A model generated the notes under the pieces. That model worked only from the letters and a program-made list of their open reading frames with translations. It was not told where the DNA came from and searched no databases. Both the position numbers and the translations under genes were made by a program. Shown in pieces: positions 45,114-53,639 of a stretch of 64,000 nt of DNA. The first letter of the stretch is position 1. Each line of letters begins with the position of its first letter. The stretch is from an uncultured Eubacteriales bacterium (GTDB taxonomy: Bacteria; Bacillota; Clostridia; Oscillospirales; Acutalibacteraceae), in NCBI GenBank assembly GCA_905198155.1, contig CAJKBQ010000001.1, positions 88,911 to 152,910 on the forward strand. Reading direction: 5' to 3'.

Positions 45114-46787
45114 ATGGATTGCATCACACTGAAAAAATCAAACTGCAAAAACTGCTACAAATGTATTCGGCACTGCCCGGTAAAATCGATTCGGTTTTCC
45201 GGCAACCAGGCATACATCATCAACAACGAATGTATCATGTGCGGCCAGTGCTTTGTTGTATGTCCGCAAAACGCCAAGCAGATTGTGGATGAAAGCGAAA
45301 AAGTCAAAGTGCTGCTGCAATCCGGCGACCCGGTCGTGGTCAGTATGGCGCCGTCGTTCATTGCAAATTACGAAGGCGTGGGCATTGCGCCGATGCGCGA
45401 TGCGCTAAAAAAATTGGGGTTCTACGACGTTGAAGAAACGGCCGTCGGCGCCACCATCGTCAAAAAAGAGTACGACCGGATGGTCAACGAAGAACAGCAG
45501 GATATCATCATCACGTCTTGCTGCCACTCGGTCAATCTGCTGATCCAAAAGCATTTTCCGGCGGAACTGCCGTATTTGGCGGACGTGCTGTCGCCGATGC
45601 AGGCGCACTGCAAAGACATTAAACGCCGGATTCCCAACGCCAAAACCGTATTCATCGGCCCGTGCGTCGCGAAAAAAGACGAAGCGCAGCGATACGACGG
45701 GATCGTCGATGCCGTCCTGACGTTCGACGAATTGACGGCGTGGCTCAAAGCGGAACATATTGAACTGGAACGCCGGTTTGAACCGAACGACAATAGTCGT
45801 GCGCGCTTTTTCCCGACGACCGGCGGAATTCTGAAAACGATGGAAATGGCCAATTCGAACTACACCTACATGGCCATCGACGGCACCGACAATTGCATTG
45901 CCGCGTTGAAGGATATCGAAAGCGGGAAGATTCACCGCTGCTTTATCGAAATGTCGGCCTGTTCCGGCAGCTGCGTGGGCGGCCCGGTGATGGAAAAATT
46001 CCACCGTTCTCCTATTCAGGACTATCAGGCAGTGGCGCAGTTCGCCGGTAAACACGATTTCCCGATCAACCAGCCGGATCCATTGCTGCTGCAAAAATCT
46101 TTTTCGGAAATCCCGCACACACTCCGCCAGCCTTCGGAGTCGGAAATCCGGGAAACGCTGCATCAGATGGGCAAAATAAAGCCGGCAGACGAGCTGAACT
46201 GCGGGTCCTGCGGGTACGATACGTGCCGCGAAAAGGCCATCGCAATCTGTCAGGGAAAGGCCGAAATTTCGATGTGCCTGCCGTACCTGAAAGACCGCGC
46301 CGAGAACTTCACCGACACCATTTCCCGCAACTCGCCCAACGGACTGATCGTACTCAACGAAAAGCTGGAAGTGCAGCAGATCAACAAAGCAGCGCTCAAA
46401 ATTTTGAATATCCGACTGGCTTCGGACATTTTGGGCGACCAGGTGGTCCGCGTGCTGGATCCGGCGGATTTCCTGCAAGTGCTGCAAACCATGCAAAATA
46501 TTCACGACAAGCCGATGTATTTGGCGGAGTATGAAAAATACGTAGAAGAAACCGTCGTCTACGACCGCGAATATCGGGTGCTGGTGTGCATCCTGCGCGA
46601 CGTGACCGAAGAGGAAACGCAGCGTGAAAAGAAGGAAAGCATCAGCCGGCAAACCGTTGAAATCGCCGACCGCGTTGTGGACAAGCAAATGCGTATCGTG
46701 CAGGAAATCGCCTCGCTGCTCGGCGAGACGGCAGCCGAAACCAAGATTGCCCTTTCGAAATTGAAGGAGTCGATCCGCAATGAATAA
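45114..46787 (+). CDS. Sensory [FeFe] hydrogenase-like protein with PAS domain (group C type)
   Basis: The 557-residue protein begins with two [4Fe-4S] ferredoxin motifs (Cys11, 14, 17, 21 and Cys40, 43, 46, 50). The H-cluster domain (about 70-330) follows, with TSCC, GPCVAKK and EMSACSGSCVGG. A further Fe-S motif lies in CGSCGYDTC near residue 365. A PAS domain covers about 405-510, and a coiled C-terminus ends the chain. The L1 motif is TSCCHSV rather than TSCCPAW, typical of putative sensory forms. It probably senses H2 or redox state and signals to the overlapping PP2C-type phosphatase. Confidence 0.9.
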   Translation: MDCITLKKSNCKNCYKCIRHCPVKSIRFSGNQAYIINNECIMCGQCFVVCPQNAKQIVDESEKVKVLLQSGDPVVVSMAPSFIANYEGVGIAPMRDALKKLGFYDVEETAVGATIVKKEYDRMVNEEQQDIIITSCCHSVNLLIQKHFPAELPYLADVLSPMQAHCKDIKRRIPNAKTVFIGPCVAKKDEAQRYDGIVDAVLTFDELTAWLKAEHIELERRFEPNDNSRARFFPTTGGILKTMEMANSNYTYMAIDGTDNCIAALKDIESGKIHRCFIEMSACSGSCVGGPVMEKFHRSPIQDYQAVAQFAGKHDFPINQPDPLLLQKSFSEIPHTLRQPSESEIRETLHQMGKIKPADELNCGSCGYDTCREKAIAICQGKAEISMCLPYLKDRAENFTDTISRNSPNGLIVLNEKLEVQQINKAALKILNIRLASDILGDQVVRVLDPADFLQVLQTMQNIHDKPMYLAEYEKYVEETVVYDREYRVLVCILRDVTEEETQREKKESISRQTVEIADRVVDKQMRIVQEIASLLGETAAETKIALSKLKESIRNE

Positions 46788-47952
46788 TCTGTGTGCCGAC
46801 ATCGGCTGGAAAAGTATCAACCACGATGGGGAACAGCTGTGCGGCGATCACGTCGATATCATCGAGCAGAACGAAAATTCCACGGTGATTGTACTGGCCG
46901 ACGGATTAGGCAGCGGCGTGAAAGCCAGCATCCTGTCCACATTGACATCCAAAATCATCTCCACCATGATGGCCGAAGGACTTCCGCTGGAAGAATGCGT
47001 GTCCACCATCGCCGCCACCCTGCCAATTTGTTCCGTGCGCGGCGTGGCTTATTCGACGTTCACCATCATTCACCTGATCCGGAATTCCATCGCGGAGCTG
47101 ATTCAGTACGACAATCCGCAGGTTCTGCTGCTGCGCAACGGCCAAAATTACGACTACCCCAAAAGTGAGCTGAACATCGACGGCAAGAAAATCTATCAGT
47201 CCCAAATTGCATTGCAGGAAAACGACCTGTTTATTGCGATGAGCGACGGATGCCCGCACGCGGGCATCGGCCTGGCATTCAACTTCGGTTGGAAAGTCGC
47301 AGATATTGCCGACTTCATGCTGACAGTTGCCGATGTAGGCTACACGGCCAAAACGCTTTCAACGATGCTGGTGGATGAATGCAACCGGCTGTATGGCGGT
47401 AAACCGGGCGACGACGCAACCGCCTGCGTAATCCGAATCCGCAAGCGCGAACCGATGAATATCCTGTTCGGCCCGCCGCGTCACCGCGACGACTGCGACC
47501 GGATGATGTCGCTGTTTTTCTCCAAAGAAGGCAAGCACATCGTCTGCGGCGGCACGACGTCGTCCATCGCGGCAAAGTATTTGGGCAAGCCGTTGAAGCC
47601 CAGCCTGAATTTTGAGCGCAGCGATGTTCCGCCTACCGCGGAGATTGAGGGCGTGGATTTGGTCACGGAGGGCGTCATCACCATCAACAAAGTGATTGAA
47701 TACGCCAAGGACACGCTGGGTCAAAACGAGAAGTACGAGCAATGGAGCACCGGCCGCGACGGTGCGTCGATGATCTGCCGTCTGCTGTTCGAAGAAGCAA
47801 CCGACATCAACTTTTTTGTCGGCCGCGCAGTCAACCCGGCACACCAAAACCCGGATCTGCCGATCAACTTCAATATCAAGATGAACTTGGTGGAGGAACT
47901 GTCCACTTGCCTGAAACAAATGGGGAAGCGGATCAAGGTCAGTTATTTCTAA
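46780..47952 (+). CDS. SpoIIE/PP2C-type protein phosphatase
   Basis: The 390-residue protein has a PP2C-like SpoIIE domain in its first 230 residues (VLADGLGSGVKAS, MSDGCPHAG and GDDATACVI supply the acidic metal ligands). An unassigned C-terminal half follows (about 235-390). It overlaps the sensory hydrogenase gene by 8 bp. In Clostridia such phosphatases follow group C [FeFe] hydrogenases, so it is probably the output module of the sensor, removing phosphate from a Ser/Thr of an unknown protein. Confidence 0.9.
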   Translation: MNNLCADIGWKSINHDGEQLCGDHVDIIEQNENSTVIVLADGLGSGVKASILSTLTSKIISTMMAEGLPLEECVSTIAATLPICSVRGVAYSTFTIIHLIRNSIAELIQYDNPQVLLLRNGQNYDYPKSELNIDGKKIYQSQIALQENDLFIAMSDGCPHAGIGLAFNFGWKVADIADFMLTVADVGYTAKTLSTMLVDECNRLYGGKPGDDATACVIRIRKREPMNILFGPPRHRDDCDRMMSLFFSKEGKHIVCGGTTSSIAAKYLGKPLKPSLNFERSDVPPTAEIEGVDLVTEGVITINKVIEYAKDTLGQNEKYEQWSTGRDGASMICRLLFEEATDINFFVGRAVNPAHQNPDLPINFNIKMNLVEELSTCLKQMGKRIKVSYF

Positions 47953-47964
47953 TGGAGGTTTTCA

Positions 47965-49389
47965 ATGCATAAGTTCGATACCAAAGTACAGCATTTGAAA
48001 TACAAAGTGCTGCGTGAAGTGGCGCGTTTGGCTTGGGCAGATTCGCTGCTGGATCATTTAATGGATGTTCCCAAACAAATCGTTCCCGGCAACAAACCTA
48101 CCATGCGCTGCTGCGTGTACAAAGAGCGCGCGATTCTGGGCGAGCGCGTGAAGCTCGCGATGGGCGGCAGCCGCGAAAATCCAAACGTGATCGAAGTCAT
48201 CGACATCGCGTGCGACGAGTGCCCGATGGGCGGCTACGAAGTCACCAACGCCTGCCGCGGCTGCCTGGCGCATCGCTGCGAAGACGCCTGCCGGTTCGGC
48301 GCGATCTCGTTTGACCAAAACCATGTGGCACACATCGACAAGGAAAAGTGCAAAGAGTGCGGCGCCTGTTCCAAAGTATGCCCCTACACGGCCATCATCA
48401 GCCGCAAGCGTCCGTGCGAAAACGCCTGCAAAATCAAAGCCATTCACATGAACGAGGCGCGTGCGGCCGCGATCGACAATTCCAAATGTATCGCGTGCGG
48501 CGCGTGCGTGTATCAATGCCCGTTCGGTGCGATTTCGGACAAATCCTATATTTTGGATGTCATCGATCTGCTGAAACGCAGCGACGCAAACCGTAAATTC
48601 AAAGTGTTCGCCGTCGTCGCGCCGTCCATTTCCAGCCAGTTCCGCTATGCCAAACTGGGGCAGGTGGTTTCCGGGCTGAAAGAGCTGGGTTTCCACACCG
48701 TCATCGAAGCGGCGCTGGGGGCCGACATGGTTGCGGATTCCGAATCGCGGGAGCTGGTAGAAAAAGGGTTTCTGACCAGTTCGTGCTGCCCGGCATTCGT
48801 CAAATACATTGAGCAGGCGTTCCCGGCCATGCTGCCGTATGTGTCGCACAATCTGTCCCCGATGGCTGCAATTGCAAAATACCTCAAAGCGCACGAAGAT
48901 CCGTGCAAAGTGGTCTTTATCGGGCCGTGCACGGCAAAAAAGGCGGAAGTGCAGAAAGACACCGTGCGACCCTATGTGGACGCGGCAATGACCTTTGAAG
49001 AATTGCAGGCGCTGTTCGACAGCCGCGACTTGGATATCACAACGCTGCCGGAAAACGTGCTCGACAATGCATCCTACTTCGGCCGCATCTTTGCCCGCAG
49101 CGGCGGCCTGAGCGATGCCGTTGCCGAAGCGCTCAAAGAGCACGGCGAGACAGACTTCGTGCTGAAACCATGTGCCTGCGACGGAATCGAGGCGTGCCGG
49201 ATGGCGCTGATGAAAAAGAGCAAAAATCTGCTCGACGCCAACTTCATTGAAGGTATGGCGTGCATCGGCGGATGCATTGGCGGTGCCGGGTGCCTGACGC
49301 ATGGTGAAAAAAACAAGGCCGAAGTCGATAAATACGGCAAAGAAGCGCATGAAAAGACCATCAGTGACGCAATCTCCATGCTGAAATAA
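47965..49389 (+). CDS. [FeFe] hydrogenase, monomeric group B type
   Basis: The 474-residue protein has an N-terminal Fe-S region with several CxxCxxC motifs (CDECPMGG, CRGCLAHRCEDAC, CKECGACSKVCP, CIACGACVYQCP). The H-cluster domain follows with TSCCPAF, GPCTAKK and MACIGGCIGGAGC, the full ligand set for a catalytic enzyme. It would make or consume H2 with ferredoxin as partner. AATGGAGG precedes the ATG. It is the last gene of the hydrogenase run and ends before a strong hairpin. Confidence 0.94.
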   Translation: MHKFDTKVQHLKYKVLREVARLAWADSLLDHLMDVPKQIVPGNKPTMRCCVYKERAILGERVKLAMGGSRENPNVIEVIDIACDECPMGGYEVTNACRGCLAHRCEDACRFGAISFDQNHVAHIDKEKCKECGACSKVCPYTAIISRKRPCENACKIKAIHMNEARAAAIDNSKCIACGACVYQCPFGAISDKSYILDVIDLLKRSDANRKFKVFAVVAPSISSQFRYAKLGQVVSGLKELGFHTVIEAALGADMVADSESRELVEKGFLTSSCCPAFVKYIEQAFPAMLPYVSHNLSPMAAIAKYLKAHEDPCKVVFIGPCTAKKAEVQKDTVRPYVDAAMTFEELQALFDSRDLDITTLPENVLDNASYFGRIFARSGGLSDAVAEALKEHGETDFVLKPCACDGIEACRMALMKKSKNLLDANFIEGMACIGGCIGGAGCLTHGEKNKAEVDKYGKEAHEKTISDAISMLK

Positions 49390-49406
49390 TCTTCCCCGAA
49401 AATCCA

Positions 49407-49445
49407 AACCGCCCGAACCGATTGATACACTCGGTTCGGGCGGTT
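49407..49445. terminator. Strong hairpin between convergent genes
   Basis: A perfect 14-bp stem (AACCGCCCGAACCG with its complement) lies between the hydrogenase stop and the convergent HD gene stop. The T-run is poor on both strands, so termination strength is unsure. Confidence 0.7.
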
Positions 49446-49467
49446 ATTCGATAGGAGGAACATCCAA

Positions 49468-50055
49468 TTATTCCGCGATTTTCGGCAGTTCCGCTGCAAC
49501 CGATGCCTCGCACGCGCGCATCGCTTCCAGCGTCTTTTCCAGCAGTTCGTCCAGCGGCCACCCCAGCATTGCCGCGCCGTTCTCAATCACCGTACGGCTG
49601 CATCCGGCGGCAAATTTTTTGTCCTTGTACTTCTTTTTCAGGCTTTTCAGCTCCATGTCGGACACACTTTTGGACGGTCTCATCAACGCCGCCGCGCCGA
49701 TCAATCCTGTCAGCTCGTCCGTCGCGTACAGCACCATCTCCATCGGGTGTTCCGGCTTCACGTCTACTGTCAACCCATAGCCGTGGCTGCAAATTGCGTG
49801 AATCATGTCCGGCTGCACGCCGACCGCCGCCAGCAGTTCCGGCGCTTTGATGCAGTGCGCTTCCGGGAACTGTTCAAAATCAATATCGTGCAGCAGCCCG
49901 ACCAGTCCCCAATATTCTGCGTCCGCGCCGTACCCCAAATCGTTGGCGTACCACTTCATTACGCCTTCGACCGTCAGCGCGTGCTGCAAATGAAAGCGCT
50001 CGTGATTGTATTGTTTCAGCAAAGCGATTGCCGCTTCACGGGAAATATGCTCCAT
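49468..50055 (-). CDS. HD-domain phosphohydrolase
   Basis: The 195-residue protein has the HD metal motif: LQHALTVEG near residue 23, LLHDIDFE near 54-61 and a later Asp in ATDELTG. It resembles HDIG-type small hydrolases acting on nucleotides or phosphosugars. An AAGGAT site precedes the ATG. It is a single gene, convergent with the hydrogenase cluster and divergent from the amidase. Confidence 0.85.
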   Translation of the reverse strand: MEHISREAAIALLKQYNHERFHLQHALTVEGVMKWYANDLGYGADAEYWGLVGLLHDIDFEQFPEAHCIKAPELLAAVGVQPDMIHAICSHGYGLTVDVKPEHPMEMVLYATDELTGLIGAAALMRPSKSVSDMELKSLKKKYKDKKFAAGCSRTVIENGAAMLGWPLDELLEKTLEAMRACEASVAAELPKIAE

Positions 50056-50249
50056 CGAAAATCCTTCTTTCGTGTGATTTGAATATCAGTATAAATGAAA
50101 AATATAGCAGAAGTATGGCGGAAATCCAACATTTCAAAGAACGGATTTGATTTCACTTATGGGAATAATCTTAATATTGAGCGCATTCATATTTTAACGC
50201 CGTCCGTCATATGCATAAACCGTCTATATCGGCACAAGGGGGCGGCAAT

Positions 50250-50996
50250 TTGCGGCGAGAGCAAAAGATTTCCGGCCAAAGTATTGAAAAACCGGCCAAA
50301 ATCCGCTATAATAAACGCAGGATTTCCGCGGGGCTGGTATTCCTGATGCTGTTGTTCGGCGGGTGTACCGTGATAAATACATCAATGGAACCGAGCAGTA
50401 CCCGCGCACCGGATTTCATTTTGGACGCCGGCCACGGCGGGTTCGACGGCGGAGCCAGCAGTGCGGACGGTCTGCTAGAAAAGGATATCAACCTGCAAAT
50501 CACATTGCAGCTGCGGGAACTGTTGGAGCGATCCGGATACATCGTACTGCTGACGCGCGACCGCGATATCGCCACCAGTGATCCCAGTGCCGGCACACTG
50601 CGCGAAAAAAAGCGCACCGATATCGCGAATCGATTCCAGCTGATGCGTCAGTTCCCGGACGCCGTATTTCTCAGCATCCACCAAAATCACTTTACGCAAA
50701 GCAAATATTCGGGGGCGCAGTTTTTTTACGCCCCAAACGACGATGCCAGCCGCGCACTGGCCGGATGCCTGCGGGACGCAGTGCGCGCCCGGCTGCAACC
50801 CGAAAACACGCGCGAGATCAAGCCGTGCGGCGATTCTGTGTACCTGATCTACCACGCACCCGGTACGGCGGTGCTGGCGGAATGCGGCTTTTTGTCCAAT
50901 CCGCAGGAAGCTGCACGGCTGTCGGATCCGGCTTACCAGCGTGCGGTTGCGTTTACCCTGTACGAAGGATTGCTGCGCAATCGCGCGGCGGAATAA
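50250..50996 (+). CDS. N-acetylmuramoyl-L-alanine amidase (Amidase_3, CwlD-like) lipoprotein
   Basis: The enzyme cuts the bond between N-acetylmuramic acid and L-alanine in peptidoglycan. The product shows the Amidase_3 blocks ILDAGHGGFDGGA (zinc His), EKDINL (zinc Glu), SIHQNH (zinc His) and ECGFLSN (catalytic Glu). A hydrophobic stretch ending in LLFGGC suggests a lipobox (Cys39). The start is uncertain: TTG at 50250 has AAGGGGGCGG upstream and gives 248 residues; ATG at 50211 has no ribosome site; ATG at 50346 would remove the signal peptide. A promoter-like pair lies inside the 5' coding part. Spore cortex function is possible. Confidence 0.82.
   Translation: MRREQKISGQSIEKPAKIRYNKRRISAGLVFLMLLFGGCTVINTSMEPSSTRAPDFILDAGHGGFDGGASSADGLLEKDINLQITLQLRELLERSGYIVLLTRDRDIATSDPSAGTLREKKRTDIANRFQLMRQFPDAVFLSIHQNHFTQSKYSGAQFFYAPNDDASRALAGCLRDAVRARLQPENTREIKPCGDSVYLIYHAPGTAVLAECGFLSNPQEAARLSDPAYQRAVAFTLYEGLLRNRAAE
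50284..50312 (+). promoter_or_regulatory. Promoter-like pair at the 5' end of the amidase gene
   Basis: TTGAAA and TATAAT are spaced by 17 bp. It lies downstream of the likely start codon, so it is either chance or a sign that the true start is further in. Confidence 0.4.
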
Positions 50997-51018
50997 ACCC
51001 AAAAGGAGCGATGGGTCT

Positions 51019-52386
51019 ATGCCCGGAAAAAACAAAATCACTTACATCTGCACCAACTGCGGCTACGAATCGCCGCGAATGTACGGGAAATGCCCCGGCT
51101 GCGGCGAATGGAATACCATGGAAGAACAGCTTGCCGCAACGGTATTGCCTGGGAAATCGACTGCGCCGTCCGTTCGCCGCGACTTGGTCGTGCCAATGCG
51201 CGAAATTGCATCCGACGACGAAGTCCGCTACCAAACCGGTCTGCACGAACTGGATCGTGTACTGGGCGGCGGATTGGTCAAAGGCTCAGTCGTCCTGTTG
51301 GGCGGTGATCCCGGCATCGGCAAATCCACGATTCTGATGCAGATTTGCCGCAGTCTCGGCGACACCCTGAAAATTCTGTATGTGTCCGGCGAAGAATCCA
51401 GGCGCCAGTTGAAACTGCGCGCAGAGCGCCTGAACGCGTCGTGCGACGGACTGTATGTGCTCACCGAGACGGACGTGGAACAGGTTTGCGCACAAATCCG
51501 CGCGGAACAGCCCAATTTGGCGATCATCGACTCCATCCAGACGATGAATCTGCAAGCCCTGACTTCTGCCCCCGGCAGCGTCCCGCAGGTGCGCGAATGC
51601 ACCAATATGATTATGCGCACCGCCAAAGAGCTGGATATCCCGACGTTCATCGTCAGCCACGTCAACAAGGACGGCGCAATTGCCGGTCCCAAAGTATTGG
51701 AGCACATCGTAGATGCCGTACTGTACTTTGAGGGGGACAAGCAGCTGTCGTACCGAATCCTGCGCGCAATCAAAAACCGCTTTGGTTCCACCAACGAAAT
51801 CGGTGTATTTGAAATGCGGGATCACGGGTTGTGCGAAGTGGAAAATCCGTCGATGATGCTGCTGTCCGGTCGGCCCAAAAACGTATCCGGAACGTGCGTT
51901 GCCTGCGTAATCGAGGGCAGCCGCCCCATCCTGTCCGAAGTGCAGGGGCTGGCGACGCCAACCGGATTTGGAAATCCGCGTCGGATGGCCACCGGATTCG
52001 ACACCAACCGCCTCAACCTGCTGCTGGCCGTGTTGGAAAAACGTGCCGGGTATTTCTTTTCCAACATGGACGCCTACATCAACGTCATCGGCGGATTGCG
52101 GCTGGACGAACCGGCCGCAGACCTGTCCATCGCGATTGCATTGGTATCCAGCCTGAAAGAAATCGTTGTCCCGGAAGGATTGGCCGCTTTCGGCGAGATC
52201 GGTCTGTCCGGCGAAATCCGCGCGGTTTCCCAGGCCGAAAACCGCATTCGGGAACTGGCGCGCCTGGGATTCACCAAATGCTTAGTGCCGTATCACAGCT
52301 TGCGCGGATTGACGGATCCGGATGGATTCGGCATCGACCTCGTCGGCGTCCGCACCATTCGCGACGCAATCGACGCATTGTCCTGA
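51019..52386 (+). CDS. radA: DNA repair protein RadA
   Basis: RadA (Sms) is a RecA-like helicase that helps branch migration in recombination. The 455-residue protein has the N-terminal zinc finger CTNCG...CPGCGEWN, Walker A GGDPGIGKST near residue 95, the family motif KNRFGSTNEIG and a C-terminal Lon-protease-like domain. AAAGGAG lies 10 nt before the ATG. Its terminator is not directly after the stop but about 140 bp further on, beyond a small antisense gene. Confidence 0.97.
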   Translation: MPGKNKITYICTNCGYESPRMYGKCPGCGEWNTMEEQLAATVLPGKSTAPSVRRDLVVPMREIASDDEVRYQTGLHELDRVLGGGLVKGSVVLLGGDPGIGKSTILMQICRSLGDTLKILYVSGEESRRQLKLRAERLNASCDGLYVLTETDVEQVCAQIRAEQPNLAIIDSIQTMNLQALTSAPGSVPQVRECTNMIMRTAKELDIPTFIVSHVNKDGAIAGPKVLEHIVDAVLYFEGDKQLSYRILRAIKNRFGSTNEIGVFEMRDHGLCEVENPSMMLLSGRPKNVSGTCVACVIEGSRPILSEVQGLATPTGFGNPRRMATGFDTNRLNLLLAVLEKRAGYFFSNMDAYINVIGGLRLDEPAADLSIAIALVSSLKEIVVPEGLAAFGEIGLSGEIRAVSQAENRIRELARLGFTKCLVPYHSLRGLTDPDGFGIDLVGVRTIRDAIDALS

Positions 52387-52496
52387 CAGACAAAATGAAC
52401 GCAGCCGTGACTCCGAGTCACCGGCGCCGGGGTCGTCAGAATGCAATATCCGTCCTTCTGGTAAATGCAGTGTTCGGCGCAGTCGATTAAATTCAT
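52293..52496 (-). CDS. Small Cys-rich protein, antisense to the radA 3' end
   Basis: The 67-residue product begins MNLIDCAEHCIYQKDGYC and has six Cys in its first 37 residues (C6, C10, C18, C32, C37 and near), like the short zinc-ribbon-like proteins of Clostridia often mislabelled hydroxymyristoyl-ACP dehydratase. The C-terminal 30 residues overlap radA and look unconserved. A perfect AAAAGGAG lies 10 nt before the ATG at 52496, which supports a real gene. It lies wholly opposite the radA transcript, between the radA stop region and its terminator. Confidence 0.7.
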   Translation of the reverse strand: MNLIDCAEHCIYQKDGYCILTTPAPVTRSHGCVHFVCQDNASIASRMVRTPTRSMPNPSGSVNPRKL

Positions 52497-52521
52497 GAGC
52501 TCAGCACTCCTTTTGAAAACA

Positions 52522-52549
52522 CAGTCTCCGCTTGGGGACTGCGTTTTTT
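52522..52549 (+). terminator. Rho-independent terminator downstream of radA
   Basis: An 8-bp stem, CAGTCTCC with GGGGACTG, is followed by CGTTTTTT. It would end the radA transcript after it has crossed the antisense gene at 52293-52496. Confidence 0.85.
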
Positions 52550-52664
52550 ATTTTTCATAGTATCCGCGCATTTGCAAAAAAGTATTCCAATTGAAAATCT
52601 CAATCATAAAATTGCGATTGTGATGCACAATAGAATCGAAAAATGGAGCAGAGAGGGCGGACGT

Positions 52665-53639
52665 ATGAAGAAATGGATGGGATGGTTGTGGACCGGAATA
52701 CTGCTGGCCGGACTGTGGGGCGTCACGATCTGGGCACGCTCCATACCGGCGGCGGATGTGTGTGCCGCAGTACCGAGCGACGCGCCAACGGGGTTTACCT
52801 GTGCCGGAAAAATTGAAGAAGCCAATCAGGTATCCGTCACGGCGGATTTTCCGGTTGCAGCGGACAGCATTTATGTACGCGTAGGGGAGACCGTCCGTAA
52901 AGGGGACGTATTGGCGCAAATTGATCCCCAGAAAACAATCGACCTGCTGCAAAGCGCGTATGGCGCGCTGCTTTCCGAGCAGGCATCCGTGCAGATTCCG
53001 GACGGTTTACTGCAGGCAATGGCGGCCGGAAGCGACCGCCTGCCGCGCCGGATTACCGCGCCGGTTTCCGGTACGGTCGTCCAAATCGCATTGCAGACGG
53101 ATCGTCTGAGCGATGCCGGCAGCGCGCTGTTCGTGCTGTCCACCGGCGGTGACAAGGAAGTCCGGCTGCATGTGCCGGAGTCCGAAATTTCCGCCGTCGC
53201 GCATTGCCAAAACGCCACCCTGACCGGCGTTGGTTTGCTGCGCACCTATCACGGTCAGGTCGATCGGATTGCACCGGAGGCAACTGTTTGCGACGGCGCA
53301 ACCGGCGTAGACGTTTGGATTGCGGTGTCCGACGCCGACGAGGCGTTCCGGAGCGGGCTACACGTAGATGCCTGCATCGAAACAGCCGAACCAACCGCAG
53401 CGCTGACCATCCCGGAGCTATGTGTTGGAATCGACGATACCGGGCTGGAATATGTATTGGTATTGGAAAACGGAAAAGTCCAAAAACGCACCGTCGAAAC
53501 CGGTGCGCTGTCCGGCAGCCGATGCAGTATTCGCAGCGGTCTTTCGACCGACGATTGGGTGCTGATGGATCGCACGCTGTCCGTCGGGCAGCGTATTCGC
53601 CCGCAAGCTGCTGAAATCGCAGGGGAGACTTCGGAATGA
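52665..53639 (+). CDS. Efflux transporter periplasmic-adaptor-like subunit (HlyD/MacA family)
   Basis: The 324-residue protein has an N-terminal membrane anchor (about 5-28) and an HlyD/MacA-type body: a lipoyl-like barrel split by a very short hairpin (VRVGETVRKGDVLAQIDP near 67-84, ITAPVSGTVVQIA near 127-139) and a beta-barrel domain. Gram-positive adaptors of this kind link to MacB-type permeases. ATG at 52665 follows GAGAGGGCGG. The stop overlaps the permease start by ATGA. Confidence 0.87.
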   Translation: MKKWMGWLWTGILLAGLWGVTIWARSIPAADVCAAVPSDAPTGFTCAGKIEEANQVSVTADFPVAADSIYVRVGETVRKGDVLAQIDPQKTIDLLQSAYGALLSEQASVQIPDGLLQAMAAGSDRLPRRITAPVSGTVVQIALQTDRLSDAGSALFVLSTGGDKEVRLHVPESEISAVAHCQNATLTGVGLLRTYHGQVDRIAPEATVCDGATGVDVWIAVSDADEAFRSGLHVDACIETAEPTAALTIPELCVGIDDTGLEYVLVLENGKVQKRTVETGALSGSRCSIRSGLSTDDWVLMDRTLSVGQRIRPQAAEIAGETSE

